Shown here piece by piece: positions 49,022-60,031 of a stretch of DNA of 64,000 nucleotides. The position numbers were made by a program, and so were the translations under genes. The notes beneath the pieces are model-generated. The model was not told where the DNA came from. It did no database searches and saw nothing but the letters and a program-made list of their open reading frames with translations. The DNA is from Helichrysum umbraculigerum (taxonomy: Eukaryota > Streptophyta > Magnoliopsida > Asterales > Asteraceae). The stretch lies in the NCBI GenBank assembly GCA_949592205.1, contig CATIUR010000001.1, positions 212,790,250 through 212,854,249 on the forward strand, read 5' to 3'. The stretch's first letter is position 1, and the number at the start of each line of letters is the position of its first letter.

Positions 49022-49733
49022 TAAGGATGGTAAAAATACCCGAAACCGACGGGGAAAAGCGAATCCGAAATCTTTGGGGCGGGTATGGAGACGGGTTAGC
49101 GGGTTTGGATGCGGTTGGGTACAAAAAATTTTCTTTCGCTAGTATGGGTATGGTGATGGGTTTTGGTAATACATGCCCAATTACCCATACCAGTATCCAT
49201 AGCCATTTACCCGTATTCATGCCCGCATAATTTTTATTATTAATTAGAGTTTTATATACTCTACATATAATCTTTTTTATATATAAGAAGATAATGTACA
49301 TATCAAGTGGTGAACCTTATACCATACGCTTTTATATTTGGATTTCCATGATTATTACATTATAATTTTGTATGATATGAAAACATGAAATAGTTTTCGT
49401 TATCTTGAACGTTCCGAACTTTAAATTAATTAATTAAATAGTTAAATTGTTTGCTTTAAGATTTAAAATCTTGAATATTGGTATTTTGGTTTCGTTTTTT
49501 TTTACCGTGTTTCAAATTTGCATCGTATTTTTAACAACTAAACATCTTTTTCTTCGATCAAAGTTACATACATGGGGATAACCGAAACCCGTAAATAATT
49601 TTGAAAAAAACCGATGGGTAATACTAATTGGGTAACCAGCAGGGTTTGTGCCGGGTATGGGTACGAATATTCTAAACGGGTATGTGTATATATACACTAA
49701 AACCCGCTCGAACCCGATCCGTTTCCATCTCTA
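49022..49733. mobile_element. hAT-type non-autonomous element
   Basis: Ends TAAGGATGGTAAA (left) and TAGAGATGGAAAC (right, reverse complement). Flanks are ATCCAAGA (49014-49021) and ATCCAATA (49734-49741), seven of eight matching. Subterminal ACCCG/CGGGT words are dense, as in the MITE at 41857-42221. 712 bp, without a transposase frame. Confidence 0.7.
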
Positions 49734-49741
49734 ATCCAATA

Positions 49742-50212
49742 ATTGGAAATTAGAAATTGATAAAAAAATAATCAAAAATGGCGATCGTACAGGAATTTAG
49801 ATCACTGGGTAATGGAACGAAGGCATAATTTTTTTGGAATTGAAAAATAACGTATTTGAAATTTTTTCAGGAAAAAAAAATAAAGAAGATTATAGGAAAA
49901 ATTTGAATTATGGAAGAAATAATGAAGTAGTTATTAAGTTAATTTTTTTATAAAATATTTGGAGGAGTGATCTACAATAAGGAAAAACAAAGAATTTATA
50001 TTGTAAATATAGAAGGAAGTATATTGTAAATATAGAAGGGTACATTAGTCTTTTGATCATATAAAAATGAGATTAAGTATGTCATTAATTAAATTAAGGG
50101 TTAGATCTTTATTGTTGATCTTCATCTGATGACTATTATTATTCCATGATTTTTCTTATAATGTATAAAATAGATAGATAGACTACACGATCATAATTAA
50201 ACCTATATTATT
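49742..50212. other. Spacer, nothing recognised
   Basis: AT-rich, with a local duplication of TATATTGTAAATATAGAAGG at about 49997-50040. No gene. Confidence 0.45.
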
Positions 50213-50688
50213 TAACACTATAAAAAATATGTTAATTGTTCATACTAATTTCTTCACGCTTTTTAAAAGGTATGAAAAATATGATCAAGTTGTTCTAACG
50301 TGTATAATATGTTTACACTTATTAGCGTGAATAAATATAAATTCGTTGTGAAAAAATATAGTTCACACTTAAAGCGTAAATAAAATTAAAACGTGCTTAT
50401 ACTTAAAGTATGGAAATCATTTCTTCAAGATTGAGAAGCGTGAAGAAATTAAGTGTTACAAAATAATTTCTACAATTTTAAATATAGATTTTTTAATACC
50501 TTTTTTACACTTATAAGTGTGAACATATTCTTTTTACAATTATAAGTGAAAAATATCATGATTAGTTAAATTACTTCACATTTTTAAATGTGAACATTTT
50601 TTTTATATTTATAAATGTGAACAAATTAATTAAATTCACATTTTTTAAAAGTGTAAAGAAAAATGTGTTAACATGGACATTTTTATTG

Positions 50689-51803
50689 GGGAGAATTGCA
50701 TATATGCCACTAATAACGCTAATAATATCATATTTGCCTAAGTCTATTTTGAAATAACATATATGTCATTCTTAACATCTCAATATATCATATATACCCA
50801 AATTAATATTTTAATAATATTTGTGGTCTTGAAAACTCACAATAATTTCCAATTAATTTGCTAATGACCATTTTACCCTTTATCTTCCTCATTTCTAGAA
50901 AACCTTTTCACATGACCATAGCATGTCTTCTTTTATATCCAGACAGTAACTCAAGAGATCAATTGTTTATTTTATTTTATTTATTCATTCTAGACGATAG
51001 TTTTGAAGTGCTTTTGTAAATCTTGGAGTTAATGTCTATACGACTATACTCCATTTTGAAACAACTTTTTCTATTATGTTATTGTTCACTGATTCCTTTT
51101 CTTAAAATTCAATTTTCAATTGATATATATAACATTTTTTCATAATTTTTATTAGCCTAACTAAACAGGGGTTGTCGTTTGATAACTACGCGTAATCCAC
51201 AACCCAAACTAAGTTCAAAATCACTAGATGCTTCGTCTCAATTTGGGGCTCAGAAAATAAGCTGTCAAAATTAATAACTGCATTATGTAGACATTCGGAC
51301 AATCTTAAAACAAGGCAATTTATTGTAAATTGATTTGGGGTACGAATGAGTTCTAAAAATTCGGAGGGGTCGAACTGCACTCCTATATGGTCATGTTAAA
51401 AGGTTTTCTAGAAATGAGGAACTATATGGTCATGTGAATAGGTTTTCTAGAAATGAGGAAGATAAAGGGTAAAATGGTCATTAGCAAATTAATTGGTAAT
51501 TATTGTGAGTTTTGAACACTACAAATATTATAAAAATATTGATTTGGGTATATATGATATATTGAGATGTTAGGAGTGGCATATATGTTATTTCAAAATA
51601 AACTTGGACAAATATGATATGGGTGTTGATATTTTCAACAAACTTTTTGATAGATCCACCATATTTATGTATTGAAAGTTTGTACTATACAAACTGGTAT
51701 TGCACTGTAATGGTGGATTTATCAAAAACTTTGATGGATTTATCATCACCCATATGATATTATTAGTTTTATTAGTGGCATACTGCATATATGCAATTCT
51801 TCC
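50689..51803. mobile_element. Mutator-like element nested in the CACTA element
   Basis: Exact 9-bp duplications TTTTTATTG at 50680-50688 and 51804-51812. Inverted repeats of about 250 bp: the left starts GGGAGAATTGCATATATGCC, the right (reverse complement) GGAAGAATTGCATATATGC, and both continue through TTTGAAATAACATATATG and CATCTCAATATATCATATAT. 1115 bp, no transposase. The right arm hosts a further MITE. Confidence 0.88.
51621..51751. mobile_element. 131-bp MITE nested in the MULE
   Basis: Flanked by exact ATATGATAT at 51612-51620 and 51752-51760. Ends GGGTGTTGATA and (reverse complement) GGGTGATGATA; inverted similarity extends to GATAAATCCACCAT-type arms of about 40 bp. The 9-bp duplication points to a Mutator-derived MITE. 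Confidence 0.85.
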
Positions 51804-51817
51804 TTTTTATTGTAGTG

Positions 51818-52490
51818 TTATAAATTTCACTAACACTCTTAATTAGCTTGCGCGCTTTGTGTGCGGCCAAACATCTGGAAGTGAAACTGTGGACTACGGA
51901 GTATTAATTTATCCACGTTTCTATTTGTAACTATAATAAGGGATAATTAATCACTGTAGAAATTCAATCATTCACTATATATTTTATTTACGCATGTATA
52001 CTACTCCGTGCAGGGATGAATCGTGAAGATCATAATTTACACGCTTTTGAATGTATTACACTCTTGTCCCATATTTATAGTACACGTTTATTTTTTAGTC
52101 CTAAATTAATCATCCATTTTCAAGGGTAAATATGTATAAAATTAACTAAAATTCTTATATTATTCATACTTTATACGTAAATTTATAGAAGATGTGTAAA
52201 AAGTAAGAGAAACTCTCATTTTACACAAAAGTATATTGTAATAATAATGTTTTCTTAAACTGTATTTTTTTCTGTATGGACGTACATAATTTGAGTGAGA
52301 CGGATGAAATAATATTGAATTAAAAAAATGTGAATCATTATAAGTTTTCAGTGACATGCTTGTCACGTTTTTCTTTTTCAAGATAGTTCATACAAAATTC
52401 TAGACCACAAGTATAACGATCTCTAGCTTTGATTTTTAGAATATGGTCAAAGATATTAATGTGACCATGTTACATGTATGTACTATGTAG
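51818..52490. promoter_or_regulatory. Upstream region of the terpene synthase
   Basis: About 670 bp between the CACTA nest and the TATA box. A W-box-type GGTCAA (TTGACC on the minus strand) lies at 52445-52450. Otherwise AT-rich; no ORF of note. The TE nest sits within the first kilobase upstream of the gene and could affect its expression. Confidence 0.4.
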
Positions 52491-52498
52491 TATAAATA
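52491..52498 (+). promoter_or_regulatory. TATA box of the terpene synthase gene
   Basis: TATAAATA 77 bp upstream of the start codon at 52568, a normal distance for a plant core promoter with a short leader. Confidence 0.6.
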
Positions 52499-52567
52499 AA
52501 ACGACTAATAAAGAGAAAGGTATAGTAAGCTTAATCAAATTACCATTGTAAGTTTTCCTTCGATCTA

Positions 52568-54908
52568 ATGGCGTTTCAGTTCTATCGATTAGCGTATTCT
52601 CCAAGTTTCGATCGATACGATGTCGAATGTAAATTCAAGCAAAATTTCTCACATATTTTACAATCAAAATACAGACAAGTTCCTTCGATAATAAAGTGTG
52701 GCGTATCTAGCACTCAAGTTTCTCAGGAAGATAATCGTTTAACAATCTACCAGCCAACTATATGGAGTCATGATTTTATAGAAAATCTAGATGCCAATTT
52801 ACCGGTAAGGTTTATGATATGACGTTTTTGTTACATGATTTTGAGCATTTAATTTGTCAAAAACTAATACGGAGTAGATTTTATCGATCACCTTTTGCTT
52901 ATTGCACACAGAGCAACTTCAATAAGAAAGTGAAGGAGCTAGAGAAAAAAGTAATGGCATTGAATGTTGGTTATGAAAATGGTAATATGACTGCCTTGCA
53001 GTTGCTTGAACACATAGATGATATCCAAAGATTGGGCCTTGGCTATCAGTTTCAAAACGATATTTGGAGAGCACTCAACATAATTGCATCGGTACATGGA
53101 AATAATGTTGGAAGCGAAGAAGATAACCTTCATGCAGCATCTCTCAAATTTAGGGTTCTTAGAGAACATGGTTATAATGTGTCACAAGGTACGTACTTTG
53201 AAGTTTTTCTTTAGAACTTATTCATTGCTCGTGATGAACTTGTTCGTTATTTAACTGCAATTTGAAACAGATTTTCTTTGGAGATTCAAAGACATTCATG
53301 GTGACTTCATGGCATGTTTGCAATCTGATGTCAAGGGATTGTTAAGTCTCTATGAAGCTTCATGTCTTGCTTTTGAGGAAGAAGAAGATTTGCATAAGGC
53401 CAAGTTATTCGCAAGTGAACATTTGTTAAAGCTTACGGGTCAAGAAAATGAAGCCCTTGAAAACGTTAATCTTGCGTTAGAAGTCCCCTTGTATCGTAGG
53501 ATGCTTAGATTACAAGCATGGTCGTATATTAATGCGTACAGTACGCGAAAAGATGCAAACATAACTCTGCTCGAGCTTGCTGCATTAGATTTCAACATGG
53601 TTCAATCTGCTCACAAGACAGAACTTCAAGAAGTATCAAAGTATGTAAACTCGCCATTTATGAATACCTGAATTTGTATATTAAATTGATTACAGATATA
53701 TTGATATAATAATTAATGTGTTAATTAATTACTGTAAAATGATAAGAAACTTTCGCCCTCTCTATAAAACAGGTGGTGGAAAAATATAGGCCTAGCAAAA
53801 AATTTAAGCTTCGTTAGAGACCGAATCATGGAATGCTTCTTTTGGAGTGTTGGGATTGTATTCGAACCGCAACATCATGTTTGCCGCGTGGGACTAACAA
53901 AAGTTGCAACGTTAATTACTGTCATTGATGATATATATGATATTTATGGTTCTCAAGATGAACTCGAGATCTTCACGGATGTTGTCAAGAGGTTCGCATT
54001 CTCATATATCCGTTTCTATAATTTAGGGATCACTAAAAACTTTCTAATTTTTTAGGTGGGATATAAACTCAATCAAGCATATGCCCGAGTATCTACAACT
54101 AGCCTTCCAAGCTCTTTACAACACTATCATTGAATTGGGTTATAACACTTCGATTGAACAAGGAGAAGACGTCACACCAAATCTAGTAAAAGCGGTTAGT
54201 ATTTACCATAAGAACTTTTAACACGTTAATGAAGAGGTTTTGAAAATAACGTCTTTTATTGTGAGATTGCAGTGGGTTGAGTTATTGGAAGCATTTCTTG
54301 TGGAAGCAAAGTGGGCTAATGAGAAATACATTCCAAAACTCGAAGATTATATTGATAACGCATGGAGATCTGCCTCGGGAGTGGTAGTACTTACTCATGG
54401 CTACTTTTTAATCAATCATGAAAGCAAGAAAGATGTAACTAAGTACTTGGAGAGCTATTATGATCTTTTGAAATGGTCATCAGTTATTATTCGACTTTGC
54501 AATGATTTGGCTACTTCATCGGTAAGTTTCTTTCTTCAACATGTTTATAAAATGTACGTTTTGTTGTTGCTCTTTTGTCTTAATTAGTAGTGTATTTCTT
54601 TGTCGTAGGATGAGATAGCAAGAGGGGAAACTGCAAATGCAATATCGTGTTACATGCACGAAACTGGTGCTTGTGAGGACATTGCACGTAAATATATAGA
54701 AACTCAAATTGATGAAGCATGGAAGAAACTGATTAAAGCCCGAGTGGCTTGTTCTCAAAACTCGGACGATCCATTCATTGATATGGCCATTAATCTCGCT
54801 CGAATGTCACACTGTATGTATCAATATGGTGATGGACATGGAGCTCCGGATGCTCAAGCCAAAGATAGAGTTTTATCGGTGATAATTAATCCCATTACAA
54901 TCAAGTAA
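52568..54908 (+). CDS. TPS: Terpene synthase, TPS-b-like monoterpene synthase (7 exons, 596 aa)
   Basis: Exons 52568-52804, 52912-53188, 53271-53640, 53773-53991, 54056-54194, 54273-54521 and 54609-54908 join in frame with GT/AG introns to 596 codons plus stop; seven exons are the class III TPS pattern. The ~55 N-terminal residues resemble a plastid transit peptide. The N-terminal motif is N56-R57-x8-W66, so the first Arg of RRx8W is replaced. Further marks: LQRLGL-like IQRLGLGYQF (exon 2), SLYEAS (exon 3), RDR 310-312, DDIYD 347-351 and NDLATSSDE 491-499 (NSE/DTE motif), which bind Mg-diphosphate. The C-terminus GDGHGAPDAQAKDRV is TPS-b-like. Likely substrate is geranyl diphosphate in plastids; product is unknown. 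Loss of the tandem Arg could favour acyclic products. It appears intact. A TPS-a enzyme is less likely given the N-terminal extension. Confidence 0.93.
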
Positions 54909-55490
54909 TCAACATAAAAGAGTACCAATATACTTGATGCATCAAAGGACAATTCAATTAACATATATCGTTAGCTCTTGCAAGATGAAACGATATGATG
55001 TAGGTTTACCCTTTGAGACCGCTCAAGAGATACGGATACATTTATAACTAGTGTATAACTCATGCGATGCAGGGCAACATTATTATTACGTTATAGTAGA
55101 TGACAAGGTTACGTAAAATTAATATATTATAGACAATATTGTATTTATATAAAATAAGTGATTTGTATTATGATCCATTGTCCTTAATAAGAGAAGTAAA
55201 ATATAGCTAAGTGTTGGTGTCAACTTAAGTTACAAATCCATACATTTAGGTTGTTTGAATTTTAAAAGCAACACATAGATTACAGTTTGTGCAACAACCG
55301 ACTGCGCTAAAATTAAACTTACAAACTTTACAATCATCATGGAAATTTAGAACATGGATAGGTTTGTTATAATATTTGAGAATTAGATAGCTGGCTTATG
55401 TGGAAACTGGAAACCATGTAGCACAAGAAAAGTCAGCTTAAAACAAATAAGAAATTTGTAACACAGGCATTTCTGACAACCAGTATGACT
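54909..55490. other. 3' flank of the terpene synthase
   Basis: Non-coding. It should contain the 3'-UTR and poly(A) site; TATAAAATAAG near 55148 and TTAATAAGAG near 55184 are the nearest AATAAA-like signals, neither exact. Nothing else is recognised. Confidence 0.4.
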
Positions 55491-55500
55491 GTTTTTTATG

Positions 55501-56437
55501 TTATTGTTGGTAAAGCGAGTAATATATTAAAGAATTAAAGAATACAAATATAATGCCAAGGTCGTTAACTGACCTTCGACCCACAAGAGTTAAGCCCTCT
55601 CCAAGGGAAAAATCATTCATACATTGTGGTAACTTGACTTGGGGTACAAAGAATAGATTTTCTACAGCAGCAGCAGCTACTGTTGAAACCCACAACATAT
55701 CATTTATATATTAAAAGTCCATAGTGTATATCATGATAATCTTAGCACTTGAAATAGCAATGAATATATCACATTATCACTTTGCCATCATCAAAATGCA
55801 TTATAGTAAGGCTATTACTACTATGTAACATCGTAAATGGTCAAATATCAACTATAAACAAAATAGAAGTATGACACTTACAAAGGCACGTTTATGAAGA
55901 GAACCTGCAAATTTCATCGTAAAACGTGCCATTAATTCAGCATTACTACAATATTTTCAAGCTCCATGAATTGTCTATTAAGCGAAGTATATATGTAAAC
56001 ACAAGCTCATAATAATAACTTTAGCGAGCCAAATAAAGATTATGGGAGAAACCTGATTATATATAATGTAAATCGTATTTGAGAACCTGTATAACTATAT
56101 GTACATTCATTCATGTATGTGAAGTCGGTACTTACGTTCAGAATCAACCTTCCAAATTTCCGAATTCTCGTGATCTCATCATATCCACTGTAAAAATGCA
56201 TAGTATAAGTTGATGTTTATTCAAACTTATATCAACACTACCATTTATTATACTAGTGTATTATGCTTAAGAAAGTCAGTACTCTAAGTTATATAGAAGC
56301 AAGTTGAGATATGTTACCTCCTGTTGTCTGATGTTATTGCATATTGGCATTTCATCGAACATGTTATATGCATCCAACAAACATAATATAAGGACAAGAG
56401 GACTGGCAATCAAATAGAGTTGAATCTTCATCTTCAT
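55501..56437 (-). pseudogene. Doubtful multi-exon gene remnant with a signal-peptide-like first exon
   Basis: On the minus strand 56437-56318 encodes 40 residues, MKMKIQLYLIASPLVLILCL and onwards, a plausible signal peptide, ending at a GAG|GTAAC donor. Shorter less AT-rich pieces with splice-like borders lie at 56189-56133, near 55905-55880 and at 55690-55501; the last opens with AAAAVENLFFVPQVK and ends in a stop near 55501. I could not join these into one frame: the acceptor at 56189 gives a stop in the natural phase. No protein family is recognised. It may be a decayed gene, a real small secreted protein with mis-guessed exons, or chance. Confidence 0.25.
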
Positions 56438-56439
56438 GG

Positions 56440-56990
56440 AAGTGAAGATGTTGAAGCAATTGAAGACAAGATAATATTTTTGAGAAGGCTTGTTGAATAT
56501 GATAGATGATTAATATGAATTTGCACACCGTCTGTGGAAGATTAAACGTTTGATTGTAGAAATCTTCACTGCCATCATAATTATCATCAGTTACTTATAA
56601 TGTAATTAATTAGACTTAGATAGGGAAGTGATATTGGGGGAGAACAATCGAGCATGTATGAGGTAGCATTGCTCTACTTTTTTTCTTTTTTCACCTAAAA
56701 ATCCTACTAAATACACGTAGGATTGATATTAAGATGATAGTCTCCTAAATCAACACCTAACACAGGGGATACTCAACTAATAATAAGGTAAGATAAGATA
56801 AGATAATTGGATGGCAGAGGGATTTTTACCGTTTACATCTAGAAGTTTTTTACAAGTTAAGTAAGCAACTTTTATAGGGTTAATATCAATCCTACGTGTA
56901 AGCAACTTTAGTATCCCAAGCGAACATTTTGGGATACTTTAATCCCCTCCGTGTATATTAACTCACTTTTATAACAACGTATTTTTCTTT
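56440..56990. other. Spacer, no gene; one inverted motif pair
   Basis: CCTACTAAATACACGTAGGATTGATATTA at 56703-56731 has a partial mirror AATATCAATCCTACGTGTA at about 56882-56900, and CAAGTTAAGTAAGCAACTTT lies between. This could be a small MITE (about 56703-56900), but no target duplication was seen. Confidence 0.35.
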
Positions 56991-56993
56991 TTT

Positions 56994-57120
56994 TGGCTCA
57001 GTGGTTAAATGGGTCGGTATTTATTGAATGGTCATGGGTTCAAATCGAATTGTATTTTTTTTACCCTTCAACTAGTAACTTTGTATTTATTACTCAATAG
57101 ACCTTGGACTTCAACTTTCT
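56994..57120 (+). repeat. tRNA-derived SINE head
   Basis: Contains an A-box-like TGGCTCAGTGGTT at 56994-57006 and a B-box-like GGTTCAAATCG at 57037-57047, 30 bases apart, followed by GAATTGTATTTTTTTTACCC. The GGCTCAGTGGTT plus GGTTCRAATCC arrangement is that of plant tRNA-related SINEs. The 3' end and tail were not delimited. It does not fold as a complete tRNA. Confidence 0.6.
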
Positions 57121-57565
57121 TATAAATATCAAACAAACTACGGTAATCTTTTATTTTTACCTACTTTGTAACTTTTCAAATTATTATTATTATTATTGTG
57201 AGTGTTATCTTCTATGATTGGTATGAATTTTATTATTTTGTTGTACCATACTTACATGAGAATATTATTTCGAATCATGTATTTCTTCAATACGGCTATA
57301 CCATAATTCTATATATTATATGCAATCATACATCAATTATCATTATAGTTTAAACGTTCTTTTTATAAATAGATATTAAATATAAATATTATATTCACAT
57401 GAAAACTAATTTGTATATGAATGAAAATATTTATATACGGCTAGCTCATGTTTTAGAGTGTTTTAGCATGTAATAGTATATAGATAAATTGAATATATGT
57501 ATGGAGGTGATGTAACAAATTGTAACATTAAATTAACGCAACCAAGTGTGGCTTAGTTTTTTTTT
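57121..57565. other. Spacer, nothing recognised
   Basis: AT-rich with a short (TTA)n at about 57181. No gene. Confidence 0.45.
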
Positions 57566-57567
57566 GA

Positions 57568-57839
57568 GAAACTTATTGAGGTGTGTTTGGTAACAAGTGG
57601 CTGGAATTGAAGATTGTAGCTGGAGCTGGAGATTGTGGCTGGAGATGGAGCTGGGAATTCTTTTTCAAACTACTTGAAAAAGCTTCTCAAAAAAGGGATT
57701 TTAGGGGATTCTCGTAGATTCTTTTTTCAATGATCTCTTCTATAATTTTGTTGCCAAATGGGGATTAGGGGATTGAGATTGTGAAAACTAGAAGTTCAAT
57801 CCCCTAGAATCCCTTAAAATGTATGTGACAAACACACCC
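57568..57839. mobile_element. MITE with GGTGTGTTTGG termini
   Basis: Left AGGTGTGTTTGGTAAC and right (reverse complement) AGGGTGTGTTTGTCACATAC. Inside are GGGATTAGGGGATT and its complement AATCCCCTAGAATCCC, and a local GGAGCTGGAGATTGTGGCTG repeat. The terminus is common among plant hAT- and PIF/Harbinger-type MITEs; flanking duplications are not clear, so superfamily is open. Confidence 0.6.
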
Positions 57840-57984
57840 TTTAATTGGTTAGACAAAGTGTGGTTAATTAACAAGGATCGGTTTTTTGCAAGGTACATAA
57901 TGTATCTTCAAATATTTAATTAACATATACCATGAATAAATAATCGTGAACAAATTTTTACTTTTTATCAAAAATCACATGTGA

Positions 57985-58225
57985 TTATATTGTAAAACCC
58001 GAAAAAAAAAATCATCGAAAGTATAGCTTGTGAGATCTCTAATCGAAAAGAAAAAGATGATGATTCCGGATATGTAATTTTACTTAATTTATGAACATAT
58101 GGTTTGTAAGATATTTTATTTTAGAGGTAAAAGTAGAAGTGAGTTTAGTAAAGAAATTGAACAATCCTATTGGTTCTCTCATTTTCTACTTTTTTACTAT
58201 TATTATTTGAACTCACCTCTTATCA
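57985..58225. repeat. Half-copy of the 58664-59345 foldback family
   Basis: AACCCGAAAAAAAAAATCAT, CGAAAGTATAGCTTGTGAGA and TTTGTAAGATATTTTATTTT match in order the right arm of the neighbouring element (AACCGGAAAAAAAAAATTCG, CAAGAGTATACCTTGTCACA, TTTGAAAGATATTTAATTTT). It lacks the palindrome array and left arm. Confidence 0.6.
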
Positions 58226-58663
58226 ATTAATCCTTTATAATATTGATTTTAATCAATAATTGCATTATACGTTAAAAGAGCCTTAGGTCCATTCAGGCCC
58301 GGTCCGTCGATCTTGGTGGCCCAATATATTGGCATTTAAATATGAAAGTTATATAGTTATATATACAAAATTAATCAAATTTGTAGAATCAAGAAAATCC
58401 ATAGGACAATTGAAGAAAGAAAATCTTCTTAGATATAATTAAACCAAAATCCCATAGGATAATCTGGGTTCATCAGTTGATATTTTTCAATTTGATCCGA
58501 CGATCTAGATTTGATTAAATAATTACACTTCCCCCCTTAAATATTAAATATTATTCAATATAATATAAATCTTTTCTTAATTAAAAATTCTTTATTTTGT
58601 AACCCTATATATATATGTATGATTCATTATTCTCTACGTTTTTTCTTATACCGATATCAATAT

Positions 58664-59345
58664 AGGGTGAGGTTGAAATGAGAATGGAATTTTTGGTGAG
58701 AATGGATGAATCAACTAGAATGTGCCACGTGTTACAAAGCCCACTTTCCACCATGTTTTTTAAACTTAAATATCTCCCAAATGGTAAGTCGAAAAATCAT
58801 AAAAATTGCACCATAAAAATCAGCATTTTTTCTCTTCGATTTGCCATCTTACAAGGTATACTTTCGACAACTTTTTTTTTTTTTTGATTTACAAAATTAG
58901 TAACACATGTGTTACTAGTTGTTAACACATGTGTTAGTTGTTGTATTACTCGCTGCTAACACATGTGTTACTCGCTACTAACACATGTGTTACACGCTGG
59001 TAACACATGTGTTACAAGCCTGTAACACATGTGTTACCAGCGAGTAACACATGTGTTAGCAGCGAGTAACACATATGTTACCAGCTTTTAACACATGTGT
59101 TACTCGATTTCAAAACCCACAAAAAACCGGAAAAAAAAAATTCGTCAAGAGTATACCTTGTCACATCTCTAGAAGAGAATAAAACGCTGATTTTTATGGT
59201 GTAATTTTTATAATTTTTTGACCTACCGTTTGAAAGATATTTAATTTTTAAAAATTTGGAGGAGAGAGTAAAGTGACACGTGGCTCATTCCTATTTGTTC
59301 CCTTATTCTCACCAAGAGTTGTTGTACTCATTTGAACCTTACTCT
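58664..59345. mobile_element. Foldback DNA element with central palindrome array
   Basis: 682 bp, ends AGGGTGAGGTTGAAATGAGA and (reverse complement) AGAGTAAGGTTCAAATGAGT, flanked by exact 8-bp ATCAATAT at 58656-58663 and 59346-59353, which points to hAT. The two arms (about 240 bp each) are reverse complements, including GGTATACTTTCGAC/AGAGTATACCTTG and CACCATAAAAATCAGC/GCTGATTTTTATGGTG-like blocks. The core is the palindrome array at 58902-59105. A 69-codon frame at 58678-58887 lies inside the TIR and is not a gene. Confidence 0.82.
58902..59105. repeat. Array of the perfect palindrome TAACACATGTGTTA
   Basis: Nine or so copies of the 14-bp perfect palindrome TAACACATGTGTTA (one with ATATGTT) at a spacing of about 21-24 bp. 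They are separated by short spacers that are themselves mirrored (CTCGCTGC/GCAGCGAG, TCGCT/AGCGA). The array is symmetric about roughly 59010. Confidence 0.92.
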
Positions 59346-59352
59346 ATCAATA

Positions 59353-59757
59353 TATCTATAAAGATCTCAACCTCTTTCAAAAAATTGTTCATCCCAAAAA
59401 TCAAGTGTAGTTGAACATCCTTCTGATAAAAAATCATCGGTTGTTCAAGATCTCAAAAGTTCCAAAAAAAAATTGGAAGGTATGATGTATGCATAATTAA
59501 ATTTAAATTTTTTTATATATGACAATTTCAATCGACAACAATGTATACACTCATATTCAATTAAATATCTATAACAATTTAAATTTAGTCGCTCGCATTG
59601 TCGTGGGTCTTAAAGCTATACATATACGAATTATAACACTTTACATTTAACACACTAACATGTATACTAACTTATTTAAATAAAAAAGTCAAAAATATAA
59701 CCTTAAATCCATAACAATTTTTATTTAGTCACCCACATTATCGCGGGAATATAAGCT
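59353..59757 (+). mobile_element. Helitron 3' end(s)
   Basis: CACCCACATTATCGCGGGAA, then TATAAGCTAG and a host T at 59758, is a Helitron 3' terminus with a hairpin. A related but incomplete one, CGCTCGCATTGTCGTGGGTC followed by TTAAAGCTA, lies at about 59591-59619. A possible TC start at about 59354 (after an A) is only a guess. Confidence 0.5.
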
Positions 59758-59778
59758 AGTATTCTCACAAAATAAAAT

Positions 59779-60028
59779 ATAGTCAATGGGTCACGTTGAT
59801 AGAAAATAAAATAAAATGATAATAACAACAGTAACAGTAACAGTGACTAATAGTAATAGTAATAGTAATAGTAATAATAATAATAATAATAATACCTACG
59901 TCCCAAAATAATTGTCCAGTTTTGACTTTTTGAAGTCTTTCTTTTTCAACTTTGACCTTATAGTCAATGGGTCACGTTGATAGAAAATAAAATAAAATGA
60001 TAATAACAATAGTAACAGTAACAGTGAC

Positions 60029-60031
<3 letters not shown>
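59779..60031. repeat. 181-bp-offset direct duplication with a Stowaway fragment between
   Basis: ATAGTCAATGGGTCACGTTG and the ~70 bases that follow occur at 59779-59851 and again at 59960-60031. Between them lie (TAG/TAA)n and, at 59895-59958, CCTACGTCCCAAAATAATTG plus TTTTGACTTTTTGAAGTC, the 5' part of a Stowaway-type MITE like that at 21256. Confidence 0.8.

Larger units (their letters stand above)
50216..51817. mobile_element. CACTA-type non-autonomous element, split by a MULE
   Basis: Left end CACTATAAAAAATATGTTAA; the reverse complement of the right end is CACTACAATAAAAATGTCCA when the nested MULE is skipped. The body (50216-50688 plus 51813-51817) is about 478 bp and full of TTCACACTTATAAGTGTGAA-type inverted words, as expected of CACTA subterminal repeats. 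The flanking triplets are TAA and TTA, so the 3-bp duplication is imperfect. Confidence 0.65.

Noticed and set aside
56994..57050. Possible tRNA gene
   Set aside because: A- and B-box-like motifs are present but a full cloverleaf and acceptor stem are not; the head of a tRNA-derived SINE fits better.
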